64,000 bases of DNA from RPQJ01 sp963748985 (GTDB taxonomy: Bacteria; Pseudomonadota; Gammaproteobacteria; Steroidobacterales; Steroidobacteraceae): assembly GCA_963748985.1 (NCBI GenBank), contig CAVVKQ010000012.1, positions 59,363 through 123,362 of the forward strand. Direction: 5' to 3'. Below are positions 1 to 7,462 of the stretch, one piece after another. The position numbers were made by a program, and so were the translations under genes. Under the pieces are notes generated by a model. The model was not told where the DNA came from. It worked only from the letters and a program-made list of their open reading frames with translations, and ran no database searches. Positions within the stretch are counted from its first letter, which is position 1. Each line of letters starts with the position of its first letter.

Positions 1-818
1 ACCGCCAGCTGCTCGACCATTGCCGCGACATGGACATGGCCATCGAGGGCCTGCACGAAGAGACCGGCCCTGGGGTGATGGAAGCCGCCATCGCCGTGGA
101 CAAGGCGCTTGCGGCTGCGGACAAGGCCGCGCTCTTCAAGACCTTCGCCAAAGTGATCGCGCAGCAGAACGGCTTCATGGCGACTTTCATGGCCAAGTGT
201 TCGAAGGACTGGCCTGGGCAGAGTGGCCACATCCACGTGTCGCTCAAGTCGAAGTCCGGCGATTCCGTCTTCCACGAGGCCGGCAAGCCCCATTCGATGA
301 GCGACGCCATGCGCTGGTTCGTGGGCGGCCAGCAGAAACTGATGCCGGAGCTGCTCGCCATGGTCGCACCGACGATCAATTCCTATCGGCGGCTGATCCC
401 CGGATTCTGGGCGCCCACGGACGCAACCTGGGGTATCGAGAACCGCACGACGGCGCTGCGGGTGATTCCCGGAAGTCCCAAGTCGCAGCGCGTCGAATAC
501 CGCGTCGCCGCGGCGGATGCGAACCCCTACGTGATCCTGTCCGCGGCGCTCGCGTCGGGTCTCTGGGGGATCGAGAACAAGGTCGAGCCGGAACCGGTGG
601 TGACGGGCAATGCTTACGACCGCAAGTACCCGGCGCGCCTCGCGCTCCCACGCACTCTCTGGGAATCGGCGCAGCGGCTCAAGGGTTCGAAAATGGCCCG
701 GGACTGGTTCGGCGACGCCTTCGTCGAGCACTTCGCGGCCACTCGCGAGTGGGAAGAGCGCGAGTTCCGCAAGCACATTTCGGACTGGGAGCTGGCCAGG
801 TACTTCGAGATAATCTGA
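1..818 (+). CDS. Glutamine synthetase family protein, C-terminal part (5' truncated by window)
   Basis: The frame is already open at base 3, so the N-terminus lies outside the window and about 271 residues are visible. They form the catalytic C-terminal domain of the glutamine synthetase superfamily: GLHEETGPGVMEAA, the ATP-site stretch SGHIHVSL, then GFWAPTDATWGIENRT followed by ALRVI, whose arginine in the family contacts glutamyl phosphate. The protein ends at WELARYFEII. With an aldehyde dehydrogenase and an iron alcohol dehydrogenase downstream on the same strand, a gamma-glutamyl-amine ligase role (PuuA or gamma-glutamylmethylamide synthetase type) is more likely than ammonia assimilation. 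That role is inferred from context; the family call is firm. Confidence 0.85.
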   Translation, partial: RQLLDHCRDMDMAIEGLHEETGPGVMEAAIAVDKALAAADKAALFKTFAKVIAQQNGFMATFMAKCSKDWPGQSGHIHVSLKSKSGDSVFHEAGKPHSMSDAMRWFVGGQQKLMPELLAMVAPTINSYRRLIPGFWAPTDATWGIENRTTALRVIPGSPKSQRVEYRVAAADANPYVILSAALASGLWGIENKVEPEPVVTGNAYDRKYPARLALPRTLWESAQRLKGSKMARDWFGDAFVEHFAATREWEEREFRKHISDWELARYFEII

Positions 819-864
819 GCGAGGCGACCTGTTACTTCCCTTCCTGCCGGGTTCCTTTGCCACC

Positions 865-2253
865 ATGACCAGCCAACGCACCATCTCCCCTGTCGACGGC
901 CGCGTCTACGTCGAGCGGATGCTCGCGACACCCGTCCAGATCGAAGCCGCCCTCGAAAGCGCGCGCCTTGCGCAGCGCGTCTGGCGAGGAGTGCCAATGG
1001 CCGAGCGTGCGGCGATCCTCAGTCGTTTTTGCGACGCCTTCGAGTCCCATGGCGATGCCATCGCCGAGGAACTGTCATGGCAAATGGGCCGACCGCTCCG
1101 TTACGCGCCGAGCGAAGTTCGTGGCACGCTGGAGCGGGCGCGCCACATGATCGCCCTCGCACCCGAAGCGCTGGCCGACATCGACGTCGGCCCGAAGGCA
1201 GGGTTTCGTCGCTTCCTGCGCCGCGAGCCGCTTGGCGTGGTGTTCACCGTCGCGGCGTGGAACTACCCTTACCTCATCGCCGTGAACAGCGTCGTGCCTG
1301 CACTCATGGCGGGCAACGTCGTCGTCCTCAAGCACTCGGCACAGACACCGCTGTGCGCGGAACGGTTCGAGGAGTGCCTGCGCGAGGCGGGACTGCCGGA
1401 GGGCGCGTTCCAGGCGCTGCACCTGAGCCACGCGGACACGGAGCGTGTCATCGGTGACTCGCGCGTGGATTTCGTGGCGTTCACCGGATCGGTCGCGGGT
1501 GGGCACGCCGTGCAGCGGGCAGCGGCCGAACGGTTCATCGGCACCGGACTCGAACTCGGCGGCTGCGATCCAGCCTACGTGCGCCACGACGCGAACCTGG
1601 CCCATGCGATCGAGAACCTGGTCGATGGCGCGTACTTCAACTCCGGGCAGTCGTGCTGCGGTATCCAGCGGGTCTATGTGCACGAACACCTGTACCCGGC
1701 ATTCGTCGAGGGTTGGGTCGATCTCACCCGCAAGTACGCTCTCGGCAACCCGCTCGACCCGGAGACGACGCTCGGTCCGGTGGTTCGCACCGCGGCAGCC
1801 GACGAGATCCGTCGCCAGGTTGCAGCCACGGTCGCTGCTGGCGCGCGAGCCGTCATCGACGAGAAGGATTTCGCGGCGAGCAGGCCGGGCACGCCATATC
1901 TCGCGCCGCAGGTGCTGGTCGGGGTCGATCACACGATGCCGGTAATGCAGGAAGAGATCTTCGGGCCGGTGGCCGGGATCATGAAGGTGAGCTCGGACGC
2001 GGAAGCGGTCCGCCTCATGAATGACTCCGCCTTCGGGCTCACTGCCGCGATCTGGACCGCGGACGAGGAAGCGGCCCTGGCGATCGGCGACCAGGTGCAG
2101 ACCGGCACGTGGTTCATGAACCGCTGCGACTACCTGGACCCGGCGCTGGCGTGGGTCGGCGTCAAGGATTCGGGACGCGGGTGCACGCTGTCGAGTATCG
2201 GTTACGAGCACCTGACGCGGCCGAAGTCTTTCCATCTCCGCATGAAGGTTTAG
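865..2253 (+). CDS. NAD(P)-dependent aldehyde dehydrogenase
   Basis: This 462-residue protein has a complete ALDH fold. The NAD-site segment AAWNYPYL lies near residue 130, LKHSAQTP with Lys156 near 156, and FTGSVAGG near 207. The general-base Glu230 is in LELGG and the catalytic Cys264 in GQSCCG. The family oxidises aldehydes to acids in the cytoplasm. The gene starts 46 bases after the glutamine-synthetase-like gene and shares its strand, which fits a pathway that oxidises an aldehyde released from an amine or amino alcohol. Substrate cannot be read from sequence; succinate-semialdehyde or aminobutyraldehyde dehydrogenase-like relatives are the nearest guess. Confidence 0.9.
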   Translation: MTSQRTISPVDGRVYVERMLATPVQIEAALESARLAQRVWRGVPMAERAAILSRFCDAFESHGDAIAEELSWQMGRPLRYAPSEVRGTLERARHMIALAPEALADIDVGPKAGFRRFLRREPLGVVFTVAAWNYPYLIAVNSVVPALMAGNVVVLKHSAQTPLCAERFEECLREAGLPEGAFQALHLSHADTERVIGDSRVDFVAFTGSVAGGHAVQRAAAERFIGTGLELGGCDPAYVRHDANLAHAIENLVDGAYFNSGQSCCGIQRVYVHEHLYPAFVEGWVDLTRKYALGNPLDPETTLGPVVRTAAADEIRRQVAATVAAGARAVIDEKDFAASRPGTPYLAPQVLVGVDHTMPVMQEEIFGPVAGIMKVSSDAEAVRLMNDSAFGLTAAIWTADEEAALAIGDQVQTGTWFMNRCDYLDPALAWVGVKDSGRGCTLSSIGYEHLTRPKSFHLRMKV

Positions 2254-2273
2254 CGTTCAGGCGCAGATCGCGG

Positions 2274-2467
2274 GCGGTCGATCCAGTCGTTCTTCCCGAG
2301 CTTGGAAAGGCAGACACGCGATGGTTCCAGGCGGTCGATCGAGTCGTTCTTCCCGGGCTTGGAAAGGCAGACACGCGCTCGGGAAGAACGACTGGATCGA
2401 CCGCTTGTGAGGCGGCGCCTGAGCAAGTTTTCCGCCGAGCCGGAAAACTTGCACGGCGCACGCAGCG
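2274..2467 (+). repeat. Two-hairpin intergenic element, copy A
   Basis: The outer hairpin has a 28-base left arm at 2274-2301 perfectly complementary to 2377-2404. Between them lies the apical core GGAAAGGCAGACACGC and a second, slightly diverged copy of the left arm plus core (2330-2376). After a spacer ending GCGCCTGA comes a 12-bp hairpin (2423-2434 with 2441-2452, loop CCGAGC), then ACGGCGCACGCAGCG. Copies B (2588-2711) and C (59428-59565) keep this order, the core and the flanks but have unrelated stems. The 534-base gap between the flanking dehydrogenase genes holds copies A and B and no credible gene. Confidence 0.85.
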
Positions 2468-2587
2468 CCCACCGGATGCAGCGTCGGTAGCGGTAGCAAT
2501 AGCGGCAACAATAGCGCCCGTAGTTCCGCCGCGCCGGTCTGCCAACGCCGGTGATCGTTGCGGCCGCTTACAGCCGACGTGCGGCGT

Positions 2588-2711
2588 GCGAGTCTTCGCG
2601 CCCTGTCGAAGACTCGCTCAGCCGCTGTGTACAAAGGCGACTGATCCGGGGCCTGCCCCCGAGCGCGTGTCTGCCTTTCCAAGCTCGGGGGCAGGCCCCG
2701 GATCAGTCGCC
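2588..2711 (-). repeat. Two-hairpin intergenic element, copy B (inverted relative to A)
   Basis: Read on the minus strand, the large hairpin has perfect 29-base arms at 2683-2711 and 2636-2664, with the 18-base loop TTGGAAAGGCAGACACGC, the same core as copy A. Next comes GGCTGA, then a second hairpin of 11 bp (2607-2617 with 2588-2598, 8-base loop), followed by ACGCCGCACG, which resembles the conserved right flank of copies A and C. The stem sequences share nothing with those of copies A or C apart from the apical CGAGC/GCTCG closure. It lies just upstream of the iron alcohol dehydrogenase gene. Confidence 0.85.
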
Positions 2712-2787
2712 TACTACCGCCGCGAGTTGTCACGGCGCTGCAGCGCGTAAACTGCACCGACGCAGCCCGACGAAACGGAGACGACCG

Positions 2788-3960
2788 ATGACCACACTGC
2801 GCGGCAACTGGAACTACCCCACCAACATCAGGTTCGGTGCCGGACGCATCGTTGAACTGCCCGATCACTGCCGCACGCTCGGCATGCAGCGGCCACTGCT
2901 CGTCACGGACACCGGGCTCGCGCCGCAACCGATGGTCGCGAATGCCGTGCGGCTGTGCCGCGACGCCGGCCTGCACTGCGGGCTGTTTGCCGACGTGCAA
3001 CCGAACCCCGTCGAGGCGAACGTGACTGCGGGCGTCGCGGCATACCGAGCCGGACAACACGACGGAGTGATTGCGTTCGGCGGCGGCAGCGCCCTCGACA
3101 CGGCCAAAGCCATCGCGCTCATGGTCGGACAGAACCGACCGATCTGGGATTTCGAGGATCGCGAGGACTGGTTCACGCGTGTCGACGTCGCTGGCATGGC
3201 GCCGGTCGTGGCGGTGCCGACGACGTCCGGGACGGGTTCCGAGGTCGGACGCGCGTCGGTCATCACCGATGTGCGGGACCACACCAAGAAGATCATTTTC
3301 CACCCGAAGATGCTGCCGGCGATCGTGCTCGAGGACCCCGAACTTACAGTGGGCCTGCCGCCTCACATCACCGCTGCGGTGGGCATGGACGCGCTGTCGC
3401 ACAATCTAGAGGCGTACTGCGCTCCGGGCTATCATCCGCTCGCGGAGGGCATCGCCGTCGAGGGCATGCGCCTCGTCAAGGACTACCTGCCACGCGCCGT
3501 CGCGAACGGCGGCGATCTCGAGGCGCGCGCCCACCTGCTGATCGCGTCATCCATGGGCGCCACCGCGTTCCAGAAGGGACTCGGTGCCATGCACAGCCTG
3601 AGCCACCCGTGCTCGGCGAACCTCGGCACGCACCATGGGCTCACGAATGCCGTGGTGATGCCATACGTGCTGGAATGGAACCGCACCGCAATCGAGGCGA
3701 AGATGGTTCGACTCGCAGCCTGGCTCGGGCTCGCCGACCGGTCGTTCAACGGCGTCCTGGCCTGGGTGCTGGAACTGCGCCGCGAGATCGGCATCCCGCA
3801 CACGCTGGCGGACATCGGCGTGCGCGAGGAGCACGCCAGGCCGTTCGCGCCACAGGCGCTCAACGACCCCTCGACGGGCGGGAACCCGCTGCCGATGACC
3901 GAGCAGGACTTCGAGCAGCTCTACGGTGCGTGCATCGCCGGCAGGCTGCGGGCGGGCTGA
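2788..3960 (+). CDS. Iron-containing (group III) alcohol dehydrogenase
   Basis: The protein has 390 residues from the ATG at 2788, which has GGAG seven bases upstream; an in-frame upstream extension is part of the hairpin region and is not used. The NAD-binding motif GGGSALDTAK and the TTSGTGSEV segment are present. The metal ligands of the family are visible: Asp and His in MDALSHNLEAY, and two histidines in HSLSHPCSANLGTHHG. It interconverts an alcohol and an aldehyde with NAD(P). Together with the aldehyde dehydrogenase and the glutamine-synthetase-like gene it probably handles a small alcohol, aldehyde or amine. A distant second member of the family lies at 53769-54989. Confidence 0.9.
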   Translation: MTTLRGNWNYPTNIRFGAGRIVELPDHCRTLGMQRPLLVTDTGLAPQPMVANAVRLCRDAGLHCGLFADVQPNPVEANVTAGVAAYRAGQHDGVIAFGGGSALDTAKAIALMVGQNRPIWDFEDREDWFTRVDVAGMAPVVAVPTTSGTGSEVGRASVITDVRDHTKKIIFHPKMLPAIVLEDPELTVGLPPHITAAVGMDALSHNLEAYCAPGYHPLAEGIAVEGMRLVKDYLPRAVANGGDLEARAHLLIASSMGATAFQKGLGAMHSLSHPCSANLGTHHGLTNAVVMPYVLEWNRTAIEAKMVRLAAWLGLADRSFNGVLAWVLELRREIGIPHTLADIGVREEHARPFAPQALNDPSTGGNPLPMTEQDFEQLYGACIAGRLRAG

Positions 3961-3966
3961 CGCGAC

Positions 3967-4629
3967 TCAACCACCGAGCACACGCCTTCGCGACACCGCG
4001 GGTGGTGCCGGCGGCTGCTCCGGCTGGAACAGCGCATCGGCCACCGAGGTGGCAGCAAGTTGCGCGGCCTCGTGATCCGTGAATTCCGTCATCGTCGAGA
4101 ACAGCGAGCAGGTGCCGATCAGGCCGACGTCGCGCAGGTCGCTCACCACGAAGTCGTACACCCCCGAAGGAAACGTCAGGCGCGTGCTCGAGCCATCAAC
4201 CCATATCCCGAGGTCGGCCGGAGACGGCAGCACCGTGAGGTTCATGAACCACGGCGTCACCATCACGCCGACCTGTCGCCCCTCGTGCTCGCGGAAGCCC
4301 ACGGCTTCGATGGCGAGCGTCGGGTTGTAGATCGGCATGCCTTTCACCTTGAGCGCCGCGCGCCGATACGCGTTTGCGAGGTTGTTCACGGCGTCGTCTT
4401 CCGACAGCGTCGCGCTGTCGATCACCATGAACTTGCTCTTATTCGCTGCGCAGTTTGGACATTCCCAGGTGTCCGGCAACAGCCGGAACGGCGTGCCGGG
4501 CGGCGTCTGCGTTTCGTCATCGCCGAGCGCCGGGTCGTAGACCCACCAGCAGATGCCGCACTCGAGCCGGGTGTCGTCGGCGATCTTCGAGCCGTCGCCA
4601 CCGTAGCTGCCTTCGAAAGGGCGGCTCAT
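3967..4629 (-). CDS. Rubredoxin-HybE/HupJ fusion, [NiFe]-hydrogenase maturation
   Basis: Residues 20-65 form a rubredoxin domain with the iron ligands Cys24 and Cys27 (CGIC) and Cys57 and Cys60 (CPNC). Residues 75-215 form a HupJ/HoxT/HybE-type hydrogenase assembly domain containing MPIYNPTLAIEAVGF and VMVTPWFMNLTVLP. In Rhizobium and Ralstonia the rubredoxin (HupI/HoxR) and HupJ/HoxT are separate genes; here they are one 220-residue chain. The start codon overlaps the stop of the HyaF-like gene (TGATG), so it is the last gene of the hydrogenase accessory unit. HoxR is known to help build the small-subunit clusters in air; HybE-type proteins bind the small-subunit precursor. No frameshift is seen. 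Confidence 0.85.
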   Translation of the reverse strand: MSRPFEGSYGGDGSKIADDTRLECGICWWVYDPALGDDETQTPPGTPFRLLPDTWECPNCAANKSKFMVIDSATLSEDDAVNNLANAYRRAALKVKGMPIYNPTLAIEAVGFREHEGRQVGVMVTPWFMNLTVLPSPADLGIWVDGSSTRLTFPSGVYDFVVSDLRDVGLIGTCSLFSTMTEFTDHEAAQLAATSVADALFQPEQPPAPPAVSRRRVLGG

Positions 4630-5480
4630 CAGTTGAACGCCTGCAGGATCTCGCCGAGTCGCTCGGCCGAATCCTCGAAGTCCTCGCGGGCGGCAAGCAC
4701 CGAAATCGGCACGTTGCCGATCTCGAGCGTGTCGAGGATCACGTTACCCATGCCGTTGATGAACTGCACGGCCCAGACGTGCCGCAGGCCCGTCGCGAAC
4801 ACGCGCGAGCTGCCGAAACCACCGGAGCGGATCACCAGCGGAACCTGCCCGAGCACGGTTGTCAGCACCTGCGCATCGACGTCGGTGAGCGGCAGCAACG
4901 TGAAGTTGATGACGTGATTCTCGGCGCCCGGACGGTATTCCCGCGAACGCTGCTGCAGTTCGTGCAGCAGCGCCGGTGCGTTCATTGCACCCTGCGGCAT
5001 GTGTTCGGGCACCTCTATCTCGGCGCGCGGCAATTCCGACGCAGCGCGCAGGATCGGCGCGGGAACCGGCCCGGTCTCGATCCACTCGCCCTGCGTGCCG
5101 TCCGCCGTGCTGCTTTCGACGCGCCAGATGCCGGCCATCACCGACTCGACCACGCGCCAGTAAGCATTGTCGAGGCCGACCTTCGCCCAGACGTCGCCTT
5201 CGCCGAGAATGTCGGCAATCGTCGCCTTCTCGGCGTCGCTGAGTCCGTGCAGGCTGACTCGCGTCGGCGGTGCGTCCGGCACGGTGACGCGGCGCTGCAG
5301 GTCCGCAATCACTTCATTCATGACGGCGCGCGAGGCCGCCGTCAGCTCTTCCTCCGCAGGTGTCTGACGCGCGGCCCGCACGAGGCCAGTGGGCATGCCG
5401 ATCAGGCGCAGCTGGTCATCGGAGTCCGCGGGAGCATCTCCTGGCACCTTCGGGTGCCAGACGAGGACGTGTTCGGTCAT
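4629..5480 (-). CDS. HupH/HoxQ/HyaF-type hydrogenase expression protein
   Basis: This 283-residue protein matches the HupH/HoxQ/HyaF family in length and in its C-terminal pattern NHVINFTLLPLTDVDAQVL, SGGFGSSRVFATG and HVWAVQFINGMGNVILDTLEIG. Family members act in the cytoplasm as chaperones that hold the small-subunit precursor until its Fe-S clusters are inserted. The gene overlaps the thioredoxin-like chaperone gene by ATGA and the rubredoxin fusion by one base, so the accessory genes are probably translated in a coupled way. Confidence 0.88.
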   Translation of the reverse strand: MTEHVLVWHPKVPGDAPADSDDQLRLIGMPTGLVRAARQTPAEEELTAASRAVMNEVIADLQRRVTVPDAPPTRVSLHGLSDAEKATIADILGEGDVWAKVGLDNAYWRVVESVMAGIWRVESSTADGTQGEWIETGPVPAPILRAASELPRAEIEVPEHMPQGAMNAPALLHELQQRSREYRPGAENHVINFTLLPLTDVDAQVLTTVLGQVPLVIRSGGFGSSRVFATGLRHVWAVQFINGMGNVILDTLEIGNVPISVLAAREDFEDSAERLGEILQAFN

Positions 5481-5863
5481 GCATTTCCTCCAGCGAGGGG
5501 AGCCGGCACGGCGTCATCGAGCAGACGGTCCGCGGCTTGCGAGAAAACCGGCCAGTCGCGCATGCGCGCAACGAGCTCGGCGGGTTGCCCGTCGCGCATG
5601 TAGACGACTGCCGGCATCACGACGACACCAAAGCGCGTCATCAGTGCCGCCTCGTCACGCTGGTCGATGAAGCCGACGCGCAGCCGGTCCTGGTAGCTGG
5701 TGGCGAGCTCACGCACGACCACCGCGACGTCGAGACCCTCGGGCCGGTCGCCGATGAAAAACAGCAATCCGCGCGTATTGCGCGCAAGCCAGTCATCGAG
5801 TTCGGTCTTGCGCAACACATCGCACGACGGGTGCGTGGCCAGTGCGTCGATCACGCCGCTCAT
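5477..5863 (-). CDS. HyaE/HoxO/HupG-like hydrogenase chaperone
   Basis: From the ATG at 5863 (MSGVIDALATHPSC) the protein has 128 residues, the normal HyaE/HoxO length; longer upstream frames would run through the protease gene. It has a thioredoxin-like layout (LLFFIGDRP, RVGFIDQRDEAAL, FGVVVMPAVVYMRDG) but no CxxC, as expected for this family, which binds the Tat-bearing small-subunit precursor rather than doing redox chemistry. Both ends overlap their neighbours by ATGA. Confidence 0.87.
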   Translation of the reverse strand: MSGVIDALATHPSCDVLRKTELDDWLARNTRGLLFFIGDRPEGLDVAVVVRELATSYQDRLRVGFIDQRDEAALMTRFGVVVMPAVVYMRDGQPAELVARMRDWPVFSQAADRLLDDAVPAPLAGGNA

Positions 5864-6537
5864 GTGCTGGTTCCTCCGGTCTCTTTGTCGCCGCGCGCCT
5901 CGACCGCCGCGCGGATCGCCAGGAAGCGCTCGTCGCCCCGGCGGCACGCAACGTCGGGCGCGGGACGCCCGGACTCGTACAGGCCCTGCCGCAGCGCGCT
6001 GATCACGACATCGCGTTCGGGTTGCCCGGCCCGCTCACGGACCTCGACGCCCCAGCGGCGCAACTCGTCGATGCCGAGCCGCAACGCTGCGGGAATCTGC
6101 GACTGCACCCGCTCAGTCAGGCTGCCGCCGTAATCCGCCAGCTCGACAGGCTTGATGCCGACCACGGTGAAATGCGCGGGCTTGTGGTTCAGCAGCTCGA
6201 GGCTGGCCAGGATGTCGTTCATTCCGACCTGGTGCAGGCTCATCTTGTTGCCGCCCATCAGCGCTGGAATCTCGTCGTCGCGTGCGACGATCAGCGTGCC
6301 CGGTTCGCCGCGGTGCGCGACCGCGTCGAACAGCAGCACGTGGGTGGTGTCGAGCAGCAGCGGCACGAGCGCCAGGCCGAGCGTACCGCCGTCCATCAAG
6401 CCGACGTCCTCCGGCAAGTCCCAACCTTCGCCCAGCGCCTCGACGCAGCGCACGCCGAAACCTTCATCGGCCCACAGCAGGTTGCCCACCCCGAGGACCA
6501 CGATGCGGCGCTCTGGCGCCGCGGCTGCATCTGTCAT
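5860..6537 (-). CDS. hupD: [NiFe]-hydrogenase maturation protease (HyaD/HupD type)
   Basis: This 225-residue member of the M52 family cuts the C-terminal tail from the hydrogenase large subunit after nickel insertion. The start LGVGNLLWADEGFGVR and LLFDAV are diagnostic. Glu25, Asp71 and His102 (in NKMSLHQVG) match the three nickel-sensing positions of HybD. The tail is longer than in E. coli HyaD (ends GDKETGGTST). It is the first of four overlapping accessory genes and lies 169 bases after the cytochrome gene, across a gap that contains an 11-bp hairpin. Confidence 0.92.
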   Translation of the reverse strand: MTDAAAAPERRIVVLGVGNLLWADEGFGVRCVEALGEGWDLPEDVGLMDGGTLGLALVPLLLDTTHVLLFDAVAHRGEPGTLIVARDDEIPALMGGNKMSLHQVGMNDILASLELLNHKPAHFTVVGIKPVELADYGGSLTERVQSQIPAALRLGIDELRRWGVEVRERAGQPERDVVISALRQGLYESGRPAPDVACRRGDERFLAIRAAVEARGDKETGGTST

Positions 6538-6623
6538 CGTCTCGTCTCCCGCGCGTCACACTGCTGCATTGGGGTGCGCTGGCCGGCGCACCTGCCGGGA
6601 CACTTGGATAGTGTCTAAAAGTA

Positions 6624-6677
6624 TAACGGGACCGAAGGATTCCGGGCGACGATCGCCCTCGTCCCGCGGTCCCGTTA
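6624..6677. other. Hairpin in the gap between cytochrome and protease genes
   Basis: TAACGGGACCG (6624-6634) pairs perfectly with CGGTCCCGTTA (6667-6677), and the loop contains a smaller GGGCGA/TCGCCC stem. It lies in the only long gap (169 bases) inside the hydrogenase gene set. It has no clear U-run on the minus strand, so an attenuating or mRNA-processing structure that lowers accessory-gene expression relative to the structural genes is more likely than a strong terminator. Confidence 0.4.
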
Positions 6678-6706
6678 GCGACCTGTCGAAGGGCTTGCGC
6701 CCTGGT

Positions 6707-7450
6707 TCAGCGGTAGAACCTCCAGCCACTGATCATCGAGCTGACCGTCGTCTGCCGATGCGTCATGTCCTCGCGGATCGCCATGTACATGTGGACGATC
6801 GAGAAGATGACGACGACCCACATCGCGACATGGTGCCACGTGTGCACGGTCATGGAATCACCGAGCACCGTGAATACCCAGCCGAACCACGTGTACCAGG
6901 CGGTCTGCACGCCCGCGCCCTCGGCGTAGAGGGCGAACCCGGTGAAGAGCAGCACGAACATCGGCAGCACGAACATGAAGAACATCGCGATGTGCGCGAG
7001 CGGGTTGTGACCCACGTACTCTTTCGGCTTGCCGATGAACAGGTACCAGCGGACCTCGTCGAAGATCTCCTTCCACCAGGCGAAGCTCCAGAACGGGATC
7101 CAGAAGATCTGCCGGGCATGCTTGCCGCCGACCAGCACGCGGTACAACCGCAGCACGAACGCCACGCCGAGGATCATCCCCGCCGCGAAGTGCGTGAAGC
7201 GGATCCAGCCGAACAGGTACGCGTCGAACGCCTCGCCGCCGATCGACGGCGGCGGCGAGCCGATGAAGTACCCGGTGACGCCCAGCACGATGATGGCCAG
7301 CATGGTCACCCAGTGCCAGATGCGGATGGCCGCGTCGTACACGTACACCGGACCCGGCTGCACGCCGGCGGGCGGCAGGATCGCCTCGCCGAAATGCCCT
7401 TCACGTACCCTGCTCGCGACCGGGGTCAGGGGGTGATACATCTTGCTCAT
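6707..7450 (-). CDS. hupC: Ni/Fe-hydrogenase b-type cytochrome subunit (HupC/HyaC)
   Basis: This 247-residue membrane protein has four hydrophobic spans and the family's heme-ligand histidines in IWHWVTML, FTHFAAG and the HTWHHVAMW...SIVHMY region. It anchors the periplasmic hydrogenase dimer and passes electrons to quinone. It follows the large-subunit gene after 12 bases on the same strand. The N-terminal 40 residues before the first helix are somewhat longer than in E. coli HyaC. Confidence 0.92.
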   Translation of the reverse strand: MSKMYHPLTPVASRVREGHFGEAILPPAGVQPGPVYVYDAAIRIWHWVTMLAIIVLGVTGYFIGSPPPSIGGEAFDAYLFGWIRFTHFAAGMILGVAFVLRLYRVLVGGKHARQIFWIPFWSFAWWKEIFDEVRWYLFIGKPKEYVGHNPLAHIAMFFMFVLPMFVLLFTGFALYAEGAGVQTAWYTWFGWVFTVLGDSMTVHTWHHVAMWVVVIFSIVHMYMAIREDMTHRQTTVSSMISGWRFYR

Positions 7451-7462
7451 GACATCACTCCT

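Noticed and set aside
2274..2711. CRISPR array
   Set aside because: Repeats are inverted rather than direct with unique spacers, and no cas genes are near.
2636..2711. Simple Rho-independent terminator
   Set aside because: There is no T-run on either side, the stem is far longer than needed, and the second hairpin and conserved loop are unexplained by a terminator.
2551..2787. N-terminal extension of the iron alcohol dehydrogenase
   Set aside because: The extra 79 codons lie in the hairpin region and are Ser/Arg-rich; the ATG at 2788 has a good ribosome site and matches the family start.
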